Under the pieces are notes generated by a model. That model was not told the DNA's origin. It saw only the letters and a program-made list of their open reading frames with translations, and searched no databases. Source: Psychrobacillus sp042944905 (GTDB lineage: Bacteria; Bacillota; Bacilli; Bacillales_A; Planococcaceae). Taken from it: a stretch of 64,000 bases of DNA. This document shows positions 1 to 7,936 of this stretch, piece after piece (positions within the stretch are counted from its first letter, which is position 1; every line of letters starts with the position of its first letter). The translations under genes were made by a program, and so were the position numbers. Where the stretch lies: assembly GCF_042944905.1 (NCBI RefSeq), contig NZ_CP168496.1, forward strand, positions 3,224,001-3,288,000. The letters are read 5' to 3'.

Positions 1-933
1 AATGCCGGCGCTACTGGGGCTACCGGAAATACCGGGGTCACTGGGGCTACTGGAAATACCGGCGCTACGGGTGTAACTGGAGCTACTGGGGCTACTGGAA
101 ATACCGGCGCTACGGGTGGCACTGGAGCTACTGGGGCTACCGGAAATACCGGCGCTACTGGGGACACTGGAGCTACTGGGGCTACTGGAAATACCGGCGC
201 TACTGGGGACACTGGAGCTACTGGGGCTACCGGAAATACCGGCGCTACTGGGGACACTGGAGCTATTGGACCTACCGGAAATACCGGCGCTACCGGGGTC
301 ACTGGGGCTACCGGATCTACCGGTGCTACGGGTGTAACTGGAGCTACTGGCGCTACTGGACCTACGGGTGCAACTGGACCTACTGGCGATACTGGGTCTA
401 CTGGTGCCACAGGCGCAACTGGACCTACGGGTGCAACTGGACCTACTGGCGATACTGGGTCTACAGGTGCTACAGGCGCAACTGGTGCTACCGGTGCTAC
501 CGGTTCAACAGGGGCTACAGGGCAGGGATTATCAGCGTATGGTTATATTTTCAATACAGGTGCTCAAGTTGTGCCATTAGAAGCGGAAGTAACTTTTGAT
601 AGTAACGGAGTTTTATTGAATATTACACACGCACCTGGTACTTCACAAGTCATTTTGGGTAGTGCTGGCGATTATGCTGTGTTCTTCACAATGGCAGGAG
701 TAGAACCAAATCAGTTTACTCTTTATCAGAATGGTGCCCCTGTGAGTGGAGGCATATATGGCTCTGGAGCTGGAACTCAACCTAATCCAGGTATGGTAAT
801 CATTACGGCTAGCACGGGTGATATTTTAACTTTTAGAAATCATACTAGTGCAGCAGCTGCTACTATGCAAACATTGGCTGGTGGAACTCAATCAAATGTT
901 AATGGTTCTATGCTTATTCTAAAATTAAATTAG
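1..933 (+). CDS. Collagen-like repeat protein with BclA-like C-terminal domain (5' partial)
   Basis: The reading frame is open from base 1, so the N-terminus lies outside the window; 310 residues are visible. Roughly the first 175 residues are G-X-Y triplets dominated by Gly-Ala-Thr and Gly-Asn-Thr, with several near-exact DNA repeats. The last ~130 residues form a globular domain with a conserved pattern (AVFFTMAGVEPNQFTLYQNG and a closing SMLILKLN) like the trimeric C-terminal domain of BclA-type spore exosporium glycoproteins. In that family the Thr-rich collagen region is O-glycosylated and forms a hair-like nap on the spore. The convergent GT2 glycosyltransferase next door fits such a role, but that link is inference. 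Other ORFs inside the repeat tract are frame shadows. Confidence 0.85.
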   Translation, partial: NAGATGATGNTGVTGATGNTGATGVTGATGATGNTGATGGTGATGATGNTGATGDTGATGATGNTGATGDTGATGATGNTGATGDTGAIGPTGNTGATGVTGATGSTGATGVTGATGATGPTGATGPTGDTGSTGATGATGPTGATGPTGDTGSTGATGATGATGATGSTGATGQGLSAYGYIFNTGAQVVPLEAEVTFDSNGVLLNITHAPGTSQVILGSAGDYAVFFTMAGVEPNQFTLYQNGAPVSGGIYGSGAGTQPNPGMVIITASTGDILTFRNHTSAAAATMQTLAGGTQSNVNGSMLILKLN

Positions 934-983
934 AACAATTATGATAACCTAACATGTAATAAATCATATTTAATCCGCACACG

Positions 984-1030
984 CAAAGGAATAGCCCATG
1001 GAATTAATCATTCCATGGGCTATTCCTTTG
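984..1030. terminator. Perfect 21-bp inverted repeat between convergent genes
   Basis: Positions 984-1004 and 1010-1030 are exact inverse complements with a 5-nt loop. It lies between the collagen-like gene (+) and the glycosyltransferase gene (-). Neither side has a clear T-tract, so it may end transcription in both directions by its very stable stem or act as an RNA 3' stabiliser. Confidence 0.6.
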
Positions 1031-1185
1031 GACATACAAATTGAAATTCGTTTAAAAATAGAGTATTGAGCACCTTAAAAATAATCTAAAACAACCTATT
1101 CATAGTTTCAAGCAAGCTCTTGGTGTTTCAGGACAATCTGATGATCACCTCATTTTTCCTGAGCATTCATACTACATCATTCAAT

Positions 1186-2259
1186 TCATTCTTTATTGTT
1201 TATCTCATAGTTTTGAAAGAATTCTTCATTCGCTTTTACTTTAGCATCATTCGGACGATAAACTTTAGCTTTATTATTATGTTCTATGGCTTTATTAATA
1301 TCACCTATCTCCCAATAACACACACATAGTTGAAGATTTGGATACCATGTTGCGAAGGCCTCTTGTTTAAATCCTTGATGGTCCTCCTCCTCTATTTCAA
1401 TCGCTAAACGATACCATGTTAATGCTTTTCTAAAATTCCTTTTATTTTTATATATGTCCCCTAGTCGACAAGAAACTTCTGGACGTGGAACATCATAAAA
1501 AATAGACATAACGAGCGATTGTTTTTCTAATTCTGTATTTCCAAGATTTCTATAACACTCCGCCATGTTGATACAAGCCCGAATTTCATCCTCAACCCAG
1601 CCCTTTTTAGTAGCTAAAAACTTTTGATAATAAAAGGATGATTTTTGATACTGGGCATGGTCTTTTAATTCATTTGCATAATAAAATAAATCCCTTGGTG
1701 TGAATTCTTCACCTTTTTCCAATCGATTTTCATAGATTTTAAGGTTTCGATCACTTTGAATAGAAAGATTACTTTTGTCGTTTTTCCGATGAGTTATAGC
1801 TATATCGGTAGTGACGATATTACCACCAACCTCTAAATATTCATGGACGGGACCAATCCATTGAAAGTTATTCACTCTTTTAACCAAACGATTTCTCCTA
1901 AAACTAAAGGTTGGTTTTCCATACTCGTCAAAAGCAGTATGATAGATCATAGAAACTGCATCCACAGAAATATCTAGATTATTTTTTAACGTTTTAAATT
2001 TCTGCAGTTCCTCTTTAAGCAATATATCATCTGCATCTAGCCATAAAATATAATCCATCGTTGCATGACTAAAAGCAAAATTTCTTGCTGCAGAAAAATT
2101 ATTAATCCATGGAAAATCGATTACCTTGTCTGTAAATTTCTTTGCTATTTCCTTTGTGTTATCCGTCGAACCTGTATCCACAATAATTATTTCATCACAA
2201 ATTGCCTTTACACTATTTAAACATTGATTTAATACTTCTTCTTCATTTTTCACAATCAT
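1186..2259 (-). CDS. Family 2 glycosyltransferase with TPR-like C-terminus (SunS-like)
   Basis: The N-terminal ~200 residues are a GT-A fold of glycosyltransferase family 2: MIVKNEEE opening, VDTGSTDNT nucleotide-binding turn and a DxD-type LDADD at residues ~74-78. Residues ~190-350 are helical and TPR-like, as in SunS-type enzymes that attach sugars to peptides or proteins. It is convergent with the collagen-like gene and may glycosylate it (inference). The first ATG is given as start, but the conserved family beginning (STITLCMIVKNEE) continues nine codons upstream without any ATG, GTG or TTG after the in-frame TGA. An ATA codon near 2280, downstream of a GGTGATG sequence, sits where the family Met would be. 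Either a rare start is used or the protein starts slightly shortened. Confidence 0.8.
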   Translation of the reverse strand: MIVKNEEEVLNQCLNSVKAICDEIIIVDTGSTDNTKEIAKKFTDKVIDFPWINNFSAARNFAFSHATMDYILWLDADDILLKEELQKFKTLKNNLDISVDAVSMIYHTAFDEYGKPTFSFRRNRLVKRVNNFQWIGPVHEYLEVGGNIVTTDIAITHRKNDKSNLSIQSDRNLKIYENRLEKGEEFTPRDLFYYANELKDHAQYQKSSFYYQKFLATKKGWVEDEIRACINMAECYRNLGNTELEKQSLVMSIFYDVPRPEVSCRLGDIYKNKRNFRKALTWYRLAIEIEEEDHQGFKQEAFATWYPNLQLCVCYWEIGDINKAIEHNNKAKVYRPNDAKVKANEEFFQNYEINNKE

Positions 2260-2511
2260 ACAAAGAGTTATTGTACTTATGATTCATCACCATCCATTTA
2301 GAAAATTATAATAATATATGTTAATTCCATGTATTTGTGAACTTTGGTTATCAGAACCTGGCTTACTTCAAATGTCTTCTTAATGTATATCTATAAAGTA
2401 CCAACAAACACAATCCCTTTCTTAGTACCTCGAATAGACTAAAAATAGAACAACCAAAGCATTTCACATAATACTTGGTTCTTCAAAAAAATTTAGAAAG
2501 AGAGATGTTGT

Positions 2512-2808
2512 ATGTCCCAACCAAATATTCCGAATATCACGCCAACGATTACCATTACTAGGGATGATGTAATTAACCTCCTGTTAGCTTCCATCGCCTT
2601 GGAAGAACTAGGACTCGCTCACATCATCAATGCAGAAGCGGAAAAAATTCAATATGTACTTGGTACTATTCCCGGATTGAGCCCGGCAGCTTCGTTAGTA
2701 AATATCTTACAAGTGAATGACAGCGTTCAAGATACGCTTGACTTGGTCATAAAAAAAGAATTGCTGTTAGAAAGTAAACTTAAACAAGTAATCAAAACGA
2801 TTACTTAG
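2512..2808 (+). CDS. Small helical protein, collagen-like-gene neighbour
   Basis: 98 residues, preceded by an AGAAAGAGAG purine-rich site. The N-terminus is Pro/Ile/Thr-rich (PNIPNITPTITITRDDVINL), followed by amphipathic helices (LLLASIALEELGLAHIINAEAEKIQ) and a Leu/Lys-rich C-terminal helix. I recall similar small proteins beside collagen-like or spore-surface genes in bacilli, but have no named function for it. It is monocistronic and followed by a strong terminator. No signal peptide or membrane segment is visible. Confidence 0.75.
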   Translation: MSQPNIPNITPTITITRDDVINLLLASIALEELGLAHIINAEAEKIQYVLGTIPGLSPAASLVNILQVNDSVQDTLDLVIKKELLLESKLKQVIKTIT

Positions 2809-2810
2809 AA

Positions 2811-2852
2811 GAAAAAAGATGACTCCGTTCTCGCTATTCGGAGTCATTTTTA
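2811..2852 (+). terminator. Rho-independent terminator after the small helical protein gene
   Basis: A 9-bp stem (2819-2827 with 2839-2847) with an 11-nt loop is preceded by A-rich and followed by T-rich sequence. It lies just behind the stop codon at 2808. Confidence 0.85.
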
Positions 2853-2912
2853 AATGTTCCTTACATAAAAACATAATAATTAGGTTAGTTACAATGTTTT
2901 CTGTATTTCCTA

Positions 2913-2967
2913 TTCTAAAAAAAAATAAAAGGATTGAACCCTGTGCAACACAGAGTCCAATCCTTTT
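2913..2967 (-). terminator. Terminator of the MFS transporter gene
   Basis: A 10-bp outer stem (AAAAGGATTG with CAATCCTTTT) encloses a second short stem. On the minus strand it is followed by a run of T (plus-strand A-tract at 2917-2930), directly downstream of the MFS stop codon. Confidence 0.85.
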
Positions 2968-2985
2968 AAGTTGCTAAAAAATATT

Positions 2986-4251
2986 TTACTTCCAATGACC
3001 TTGATCTACTAACTTTTTCTTCCCTTTAAATGCGATTGTCACACAAATAATATTTAGAACCATCATTACCATAAGTGCATATAAAGCTGGATTATAGCTA
3101 CCTACAAAGTCATAGATATAGCCATACGCTGGTAAAGCAACGACTGATGCGATAGCTAGTCCAAGTGAAGCAGTAGAATAGATTTGACTATATTCTTTGC
3201 TACCAAATAGACTTGAAGTCAGAGCCGGCCCTAAAGTACCGATAGAAGCAACAACAAAACCTAACAATACGATAGCTATTGTAATAATTACACTATTTGC
3301 CGAGAATAATAATATAGATGTTATAGATATTAAACCTAAAACCATTGCAAGTATGGTCGTATTTTTTGAACCAATTTTATCACTTAAGAATCCTAAAATT
3401 AATGCTCCTGCCAATGCTCCGATCATATAAAAACCCATAACATTTCCAGCGAAAGCTACATCATACCCTTTACTACTTAGAAAAGTAGGGATGTGTATAG
3501 AAAAACTTCCAATCGATGTGACAAAGAAGAAAAACGTAATTAATGCATAAAAAGAGGAGGATTTTTTTGCCACAGCCATAGTAATCCCTGCATTTTCTGA
3601 TGTTCCTTGTGCATTATCTACCGCATCTTTGTCTTCAGTCGAACCAAAAGGTTGAAGACCTTTTTCTTGCGGTGATTTTCTCAAAAGTAATAGAATAACT
3701 GGAATTGCAATGACAATAACACCAATCCCGGTAGCAATATAACCAAATCTCCAACCTTGACCTGCGATAATATTACCAATTACTGGTTGAAGAATAGCTC
3801 CAATCGCTCCAACAGAAGCCCCCATAATTCCAAGTGCCAATCCATTTTTCTTTTTGAACCATTGATTGATCAAAATCGGTCCGGCAATAACTGTTATAAA
3901 CACCCCACCGACAGCCAATGGAATAGAAAGAATATACCAGCCCCATACCGAATTCATGAAGCCGAATAAAGTAAATGCTCCTGCTTGTAAAATAATTGCT
4001 ATGATGAGTATTAAACGAATATTGTATTTTGCCATCAATTTTCCGCCAAATGGAAGGAAGATCATTGTAACAACGGAAGCGATACTAAAATACAGCATTA
4101 AATTTCCTAAACCGATATTTAAATCGTTAGCAACTGGTGTTAAAAACAACCCTGCTGAACTACTTATAGCACTTTTCCCTAAACCAACCATAATACAAAG
4201 ACCTATTAAAATAATCCACGCATAATGGATATTTCCTTTTTTCTTGCTCAT
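2986..4251 (-). CDS. MFS transporter, oxalate/formate antiporter-like
   Basis: 421 residues with 12 predicted membrane segments and a charged central loop at ~200-225 (STEDKDAVDNAQ), typical of the major facilitator superfamily. The N-terminal half (YAWIILIGLCIMVGLGKS, then GLFLTPVANDL) and the motif-A-like loop GGKLMAKYNIR resemble the OFA (oxalate:formate antiporter) family, whose members exchange small carboxylates. The substrate cannot be told from sequence. The start has a GGTGG site 5 nt upstream. It is monocistronic, divergent from the ccdA operon and has its own terminator. Confidence 0.85.
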   Translation of the reverse strand: MSKKKGNIHYAWIILIGLCIMVGLGKSAISSSAGLFLTPVANDLNIGLGNLMLYFSIASVVTMIFLPFGGKLMAKYNIRLILIIAIILQAGAFTLFGFMNSVWGWYILSIPLAVGGVFITVIAGPILINQWFKKKNGLALGIMGASVGAIGAILQPVIGNIIAGQGWRFGYIATGIGVIVIAIPVILLLLRKSPQEKGLQPFGSTEDKDAVDNAQGTSENAGITMAVAKKSSSFYALITFFFFVTSIGSFSIHIPTFLSSKGYDVAFAGNVMGFYMIGALAGALILGFLSDKIGSKNTTILAMVLGLISITSILLFSANSVIITIAIVLLGFVVASIGTLGPALTSSLFGSKEYSQIYSTASLGLAIASVVALPAYGYIYDFVGSYNPALYALMVMMVLNIICVTIAFKGKKKLVDQGHWK

Positions 4252-4453
4252 GATGCCACCACTTTCTAAGTTTTACTATAAAATCGGAATGACTATATGT
4301 TTTATGTTTTAATAAAAAATCACCATTATAAAAGACCAAAATTAATGCTAAATGGAAATTCTTGAAAAGTTCACTTGACAATTCTTCACTCCAACTCTAT
4401 CAGTGCTTTTATAGTGTAAAGTCCGACTACCCACTTGTCAATTAGTTTTAATA

Positions 4454-4483
4454 TTAAATATTTTAACCTTAAATATTTTATCC
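4454..4483. promoter_or_regulatory. 15-bp tandem repeat between divergent MFS and ccdA genes
   Basis: TTAAATATTTTAACC (4454-4468) is followed directly by TTAAATATTTTATCC (4469-4483). Each unit has an AAATATTT palindromic core. The 332-bp intergenic region otherwise shows only AT-rich promoter-like DNA. The repeat may be a pair of operator sites; the cognate regulator is unknown. Confidence 0.4.
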
Positions 4484-4601
4484 ATAATTTTTATCCCTTA
4501 CCAATAAAGTATGATTTCTAAGATTTTCGTGAAATCATTCTATATATATTAAACGCGTTTCATTTTAATATGAACCTATACAGATGAAAGGCGGTGTAGC
4601 T

Positions 4602-5324
4602 ATGATAGGTGAACATATTTTAATTAGTACAGTTTTTATTGCAGGCATGTTTTCCTTTCTTTCTCCCTGCATTCTGCCTTTATTACCTGTTTATATTTCT
4701 GTCCTGTCATCCAATGGATATAACACAATTAGGGAGCAATCGTTCATCACGTTTGGTATGTTAAAGGTTAATCCACATTTAATCTTCAAAACAATTGTGT
4801 TTGTGTTCGGTTTATCGACTAGCTTCGTTCTTTTAGGTTTTGGAGCTGGAGCCCTTGGTGCTTTCATCAATACAAAAGGGTTTATCGTATTTTGTGGATT
4901 CATCGTTGTTTTGCTAGGGTTACATCAAATAGGATTGTTTCACCTTCCATTTTTAGCAAGAGAAAACAAATTGAATTTGAAGAGAAGTGGGAAAAGAGAT
5001 ATTCTCGGAACCTACTTACTTGGCTTTACTTTTAGTTTTGGATGGACACCTTGTATCGGACCTATCCTAGGTGCGGTTTTAGGCTTATCGGCTAGTGAAG
5101 GCCAAGCGGTATACGGAGCATTTCTAATGTTCGTTTACGCACTCGGTTTACTAATTCCATTTCTAATTTTGTCAATTTTCTCAGATGTACTTCTAAGACA
5201 AATCAAAAAAATCAACACACATTTGACGAAAATACGAATTGTAGGAGGCATCATTATAATTATTATGGGTATTTTCCTCATGACGAATAATTTAAATCTC
5301 TTTGTTTCATTAATCCCACAGTAA
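4602..5324 (+). CDS. ccdA: CcdA-type membrane thiol-disulfide transporter
   Basis: 240 residues from the ATG at 4602. This start is chosen over the in-frame ATG at 4584 because AAAGGCGGTG precedes it at good spacing. Six hydrophobic segments are visible, with conserved SPCILPLLP near the N-terminus and GWTPCIGPILG in the middle; their two cysteines are the redox pair of the CcdA/DsbD transmembrane family. CcdA passes reducing equivalents from cytoplasmic thioredoxin to extracytoplasmic thiol proteins. The next genes encode a lipoprotein thioredoxin and a lipoprotein MsrAB, so here it most likely feeds methionine sulfoxide reduction rather than cytochrome c maturation (inference from context). 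Confidence 0.9.
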   Translation: MIGEHILISTVFIAGMFSFLSPCILPLLPVYISVLSSNGYNTIREQSFITFGMLKVNPHLIFKTIVFVFGLSTSFVLLGFGAGALGAFINTKGFIVFCGFIVVLLGLHQIGLFHLPFLARENKLNLKRSGKRDILGTYLLGFTFSFGWTPCIGPILGAVLGLSASEGQAVYGAFLMFVYALGLLIPFLILSIFSDVLLRQIKKINTHLTKIRIVGGIIIIIMGIFLMTNNLNLFVSLIPQ

Positions 5325-5338
5325 AGGATGCGTAAAGA

Positions 5339-5836
5339 ATGATAAAAAAGATAGTTTCGCTTATGGCTATTACGTTTATGTTAGCTTCCTGTTCGAGTGA
5401 ACAGCAACCTAGTGCTGATCAAGCACCTACTTTTGAATTAAAGGACGTAGCAGGAAATACCCATAACCTATCTGATTACGAAGGTAAAAAAGTGTATCTT
5501 AAGTTTTGGGCATCTTGGTGTTCCATCTGTTTATCAGGACTAGAGGAAATCAATACACTAGCTGGTGAAGATAATGATTTTGTTGTCTTAACAGTCGTGT
5601 CCCCAGGCTATAACAACGAAAAAAATACAGCATCGTTTATCAAGTGGTTTAAAGGAGTAGAAGGGGTATCTAATTTAACCGTCCTACTTGATGAAAAAGG
5701 AGACATTGCAAAACAGTTTAACGTACGAGGATATCCTACCTCAGCTTTCATCAGTTCAGATGGTTCTTTAGTTAAAACGCAGCCAGGACATCTAAACAAT
5801 GAACAAATTAAAGATCAGTTTAAAAAAATTCACTAA
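5339..5836 (+). CDS. Extracytoplasmic thioredoxin-like lipoprotein (TlpA/ResA type)
   Basis: 165 residues. A lipoprotein signal peptide ends in LASC with Cys18 as lipid anchor. The thioredoxin fold carries the active site WCSIC (Cys61/Cys64) and the cis-Pro loop GYPTSAFI near residue 134. It lies 14 nt after ccdA and 18 nt before msrAB. In pneumococcus and relatives a CcdA-thioredoxin-MsrAB set forms an electron chain on the outer face of the membrane; the same job is inferred here: accept electrons from CcdA and reduce MsrAB. Confidence 0.88.
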   Translation: MIKKIVSLMAITFMLASCSSEQQPSADQAPTFELKDVAGNTHNLSDYEGKKVYLKFWASWCSICLSGLEEINTLAGEDNDFVVLTVVSPGYNNEKNTASFIKWFKGVEGVSNLTVLLDEKGDIAKQFNVRGYPTSAFISSDGSLVKTQPGHLNNEQIKDQFKKIH

Positions 5837-5854
5837 GGAAGGGATTAAAAGTAA

Positions 5855-6976
5855 ATGAAATTAAAACTACTAGGTTGCTTACTAGGTATAGCAATTCTTT
5901 TAGCAGGCTGTTCTTTTGGCAATGCTGCGAAAAGTGATTCAGGAAATGAAAAACTAATAGCAGAAGCATCTTCCAAATATCCCGCTAATCCTAACAAAGA
6001 TTTAACGTTTGAACCGAATAATTTAAAAGAAATATACTTGGCAGGCGGTTGTTTTTGGGGAGTAGAAGCCTATATGGCGCGAGTCTATGGAGTCTATGAT
6101 GTTACATCTGGCTATGCAAATGGAAATACAGAAAATCCAACTTATGAACAAGTTTCGAGAGAACACACTGGACATGCAGAGACAGTTCATGTTCTCTATG
6201 ACCCAGAACGAGTAGACTTAAAAAAACTTCTTTCGTTTTACTTTAATATTATTGATCCAACTGTATTAAACCGACAAGGAAACGATCGCGGGGAACAATA
6301 CCGAACTGGAATTTACTTTACCAATGAAGCGGATAAAGAAGTGATTGATCAAGTAGTTGCAAAAGAGCAAGAAAGATATGATGATCCAATTGTAACAGAG
6401 GTGGAGCCTTTAATGAACTTCACACTTGCCGAAGAATATCATCAGGATTATCTTGAGAAAAATCCTAACGGCTATTGCCATATAGAGTTTGACTCCTTAG
6501 AAAATCAAGAAATCCCTGCACTCATCGACCCTGCCAAATACCCTAAGCCAAGCGATAAAGTGTTAAAAGAAAAATTAACAGATGCTCAATACAAAGTGAC
6601 GCAAGGTAATAGTACAGAAGCAGCCTTCTCCAACGAATATTGGGATATGTTTGAACCAGGTATATATGTAGATGTAGCAACCGGAGAACCACTTTTCTCT
6701 TCAACTGATAAGTACGATTCTGGATGCGGTTGGCCGAGCTTTACTAAGCCTATTGAACCGGAAGTAATTATAGAGAAGAAAGACAAGAGCTTTAATATGG
6801 TTCGTACTGAAGTGAGAAGTCGCGCGGGGAATAGCCACTTAGGTCATGTATTCGACGATGGTCCAAAAGATAAAGGTGGTTTACGATATTGTATCAATAG
6901 CTCGGCGATTACATTCGTACCGGAAGCAGACATGGAAGCAGCTGGCTATGGTTATTTAAAAGGTATTATAAAATAA
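5855..6976 (+). CDS. msrAB: Bifunctional peptide methionine sulfoxide reductase MsrA/MsrB, lipoprotein
   Basis: 373 residues. Signal peptide with lipobox LAGC (Cys19) places it on the outer membrane face. MsrA domain at ~58-215 with catalytic Cys66 in GGCFWG, reducing Met-S-sulfoxide; MsrB domain at ~235-370 with SGCGWPSF (resolving Cys) and RYCINS (catalytic Cys), reducing Met-R-sulfoxide. Fusion of both domains is known in streptococci, Neisseria and some Firmicutes. It is the last gene of the ccdA operon and is followed by a terminator. Probable role: repair of oxidised surface and secreted proteins. Confidence 0.93.
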   Translation: MKLKLLGCLLGIAILLAGCSFGNAAKSDSGNEKLIAEASSKYPANPNKDLTFEPNNLKEIYLAGGCFWGVEAYMARVYGVYDVTSGYANGNTENPTYEQVSREHTGHAETVHVLYDPERVDLKKLLSFYFNIIDPTVLNRQGNDRGEQYRTGIYFTNEADKEVIDQVVAKEQERYDDPIVTEVEPLMNFTLAEEYHQDYLEKNPNGYCHIEFDSLENQEIPALIDPAKYPKPSDKVLKEKLTDAQYKVTQGNSTEAAFSNEYWDMFEPGIYVDVATGEPLFSSTDKYDSGCGWPSFTKPIEPEVIIEKKDKSFNMVRTEVRSRAGNSHLGHVFDDGPKDKGGLRYCINSSAITFVPEADMEAAGYGYLKGIIK

Positions 6977-7011
6977 GATCACTTCATGTAAGATAATAGC
7001 ATGACTCAGAT

Positions 7012-7040
7012 AAGGTGGCGTTTAGCCCCCTTTCTTTTTA
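7012..7040 (+). terminator. Terminator of the ccdA-msrAB operon
   Basis: 8-bp stem with one mismatch (7012-7019 with 7025-7032), then CTTTTTAT. It separates the operon from the downstream two-component genes. Confidence 0.65.
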
Positions 7041-7166
7041 TATCTCTAATATTTAGAGTTATAATAGATCTAATTACCTATACCCTAGTGCGGCAAGCGT
7101 GAATGCAAATTGATTAGAGATATTACCCATCACAAAAAAATTATAAAGGGGGAGTAGAAAAAAACA

Positions 7167-7934
7167 ATGTATAAATTACTTTTAGTAGATGACGAACCTA
7201 TTATTATTAAAGGCATTCGCTCTTTTGTCGATTTTCATGCCCTTACCATTTCAGAAGTTTATGAGGCAACGAATGGGGAAGAAGCGCTGGAAAGCTTTCA
7301 GACTCATTTACCTGATCTTGTTTTAGCCGATATAAATATGCCAAAAATGAATGGACTCGACTTTGCTATTGCCGCTAAAGATATCAAACCGGATGTTAAA
7401 ATTGCGATTATTACTGGATATGACTATTTTGACTATGCTGTCACAGCCTTGAAATCCGGAATCGATGACTATGTGTTAAAGCCAGTTTCCAAAAAGGATA
7501 TACAAGAAACATTACAAAAGCTTATTCATAAATTGCAATCCGAAAATAGTCAATCCGAAGTATCAAGGGTTGTACATGACCTGATTAGTAAATCCAGTAA
7601 TTCAAAGGATATAGGCTATAAAGGACAGATTCAAAAAGAAATAGATGCAAATATCGCAAACTTCGATTTCTCGTTAACCTACTTAGCTAAACAATTATCG
7701 CTAAGTACCTCTTACCTGAGTTCACTTTTCAAAAATTTATACGGGACGACTTTTCAAGATTATATGCTTACAATGAAACTCAATCGTGCAAAAATCTTAT
7801 TACTCAGTACAGATATGAAAATATATGAAATCGCAACTGCCGTTGGATTTGATGACCCGAATTATTTCAGTGCATCTTTCAAGAAAAGATTTGATTTTTC
7901 CCCTAATCAGTTCAAAGAAAAAGCGAGGGAATAA
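7167..7934 (+). CDS. YesN/AraC-type response regulator
   Basis: 255 residues: receiver domain 1-120 with acidic pair Asp8/Asp9, phospho-acceptor Asp55 (LVLADINMP) and Lys near 104 (YVLKPVS), then an AraC-type helix-turn-helix pair at ~155-255 (LSTSYLSSLFK; IATAVGFDDPNYFSASFKK). Start supported by AAAGGGGGAG. It is followed 2 nt later by its YesM-type kinase. Such pairs usually control transport operons beside them; the only candidate neighbour here is the msrAB operon upstream, so control of that operon is possible but not shown. Confidence 0.9.
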   Translation: MYKLLLVDDEPIIIKGIRSFVDFHALTISEVYEATNGEEALESFQTHLPDLVLADINMPKMNGLDFAIAAKDIKPDVKIAIITGYDYFDYAVTALKSGIDDYVLKPVSKKDIQETLQKLIHKLQSENSQSEVSRVVHDLISKSSNSKDIGYKGQIQKEIDANIANFDFSLTYLAKQLSLSTSYLSSLFKNLYGTTFQDYMLTMKLNRAKILLLSTDMKIYEIATAVGFDDPNYFSASFKKRFDFSPNQFKEKARE

Positions 7935-7936
7935 CC

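Noticed and set aside
116..580. Open frames of Leu/Pro-rich proteins in the collagen repeat
   Set aside because: They are alternate frames of the G-X-Y repeat; the real frame runs from base 1 to 933.
4160..4381. 73-codon minus-strand frame before the MFS gene
   Set aside because: It overlaps the MFS start, lacks a ribosome binding site and has no recognisable protein pattern.
4375..4402. TTGACA as -35 box of a plus-strand promoter
   Set aside because: No acceptable -10 element at 16-18 bp spacing.
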